Origin: Candidatus Peregrinibacteria bacterium
Lineage (GTDB): Bacteria; Patescibacteriota; Gracilibacteria; UBA1369
NCBI GenBank assembly: GCA_014729615.1
Contig: WJJQ01000128.1
Span: 1 to 8,298 of the forward strand
Direction: 5' to 3'
DNA: 8,298 nucleotides
The notes under the pieces are model-generated. The model did not search any database. It was given only the letters and a program-made list of their open reading frames with translations, and had not been told where the DNA came from. Positions 8,106 to 8,298 of the stretch are shown piece after piece (position 1 is the stretch's first letter; each line of letters opens with the position of its first letter). A program made the translations under genes and the position numbers.

Positions 8106-8219
8106 ATGAAAAACCGCAAGATCTACGGCATCATTGAAATCGTTATTCTCACCATCAGCCTGTCAGTCCTTGCCTACACCATAGCTCACCATCACTTCCA
8201 ACTCCCGCCTTTCTTCTAG
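8106..8219 (+). CDS. hypothetical small membrane protein 3, 37 residues
   Basis: A very short frame starting right after the TAA of gene 2. A basic start (MKNRK) leads into one hydrophobic span at about 6-27 (YGIIEIVILTISLSVLAYTI), then HHH and a PPFF end. The positive-inside rule suggests the N-terminus is in the cytoplasm. The coupling to gene 2 and the terminator overlapping its 3' end support a real gene despite its size. Function unknown; it could be an assembly partner of the other two. Toxin, holin-like or regulatory micro-proteins have the same general form, but nothing here identifies one. Confidence 0.6.
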   Translation: MKNRKIYGIIEIVILTISLSVLAYTIAHHHFQLPPFF

Positions 8220-8232
8220 GGAGTCTTTTTTT
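8201..8232 (+). terminator. intrinsic terminator of the small-protein operon
   Basis: ACTCCC (8201-8206) pairs with GGGAGT (8219-8224) around a 12-nt loop containing the end of gene 3, followed by seven Ts (8226-8232). Overlap of terminator and final codons is also seen at rpsT. The 66 bp from 8233 to the window end contain no gene. Confidence 0.75.
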
Positions 8233-8264
8233 ACCAACCCTTAACAATATAATAAAAATCGTGT

Positions 8265-8286
8265 AAATCCTGATCTAAAAATCCTG
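8265..8286. repeat. short direct repeat at the window edge
   Basis: AAATCCTG occurs at 8265-8272 and 8279-8286, 14 bp apart, i.e. two heptamers. It may be the start of another array running past the window. Confidence 0.3.
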
Positions 8287-8298
8287 GCACGTCGTTCG

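Overview
The window looks like part of a small bacterial chromosome, most likely Patescibacteria (CPR, Parcubacteria-like). That placement is inference. It rests on a short divergent HolA, a tailed S20, core genes without Shine-Dalgarno motifs, and intergenic DNA full of short repeats. No taxonomic marker in the window settles it. Stop codons are standard.

Layout. Positions 1-521 hold four 16-bp parS-type sites (three perfect, one with a single mismatch) interleaved with tRNA-Ala(CGC) and tRNA-Arg(CCT), both on the minus strand. This suggests a ParB-loading centromere region, usually near the replication origin. A possible six-codon leader ORF with a perfect Shine-Dalgarno lies at the left edge. 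Positions 672-1204 carry rpsT (plus) behind one or two promoters, convergent with holA (minus, 1204-2037); the two share a bidirectional terminator whose loop contains the rpsT stop codon. Positions 2038-2829 hold a palindrome at the holA promoter, an unrecognised ORF without a clear start, and a gene-poor stretch with terminator-like hairpins and repeats. Positions 2830-5502 are polA (minus), followed upstream by a 110-bp element with 20-bp perfect inverted ends and a REP-like hairpin. A glycerophosphodiester phosphodiesterase gene (minus) ends at 5727. Positions 6567-7206 form a monocistronic unknown gene with promoter, strong Shine-Dalgarno and terminator. tRNA-Cys(GCA) follows at 7326-7400. 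The 3' end of this tRNA and its terminator are repeated exactly 183 bp downstream (88 bp identical). Positions 7726-8219 are three tightly coupled genes for tiny single-span membrane proteins, ending in a terminator.

The most striking feature is a set of nine arrays of degenerate 7-bp tandem repeats scattered through the window. They have several unrelated core sequences but the same period. They sit between genes, run into the stop codons of holA and the phosphodiesterase gene, and occur twice in the interdomain linker of polA. In design they resemble the heptanucleotide STRR repeats of filamentous cyanobacteria. The other candidates for something new are the tRNA-Cys 3'-end duplication with its antisense T-arm copies, and the small-membrane-protein operon.

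The housekeeping genes cover replication and repair (holA, polA), the ribosome (rpsT), translation (three tRNAs) and lipid-headgroup turnover. They do not form one operon.
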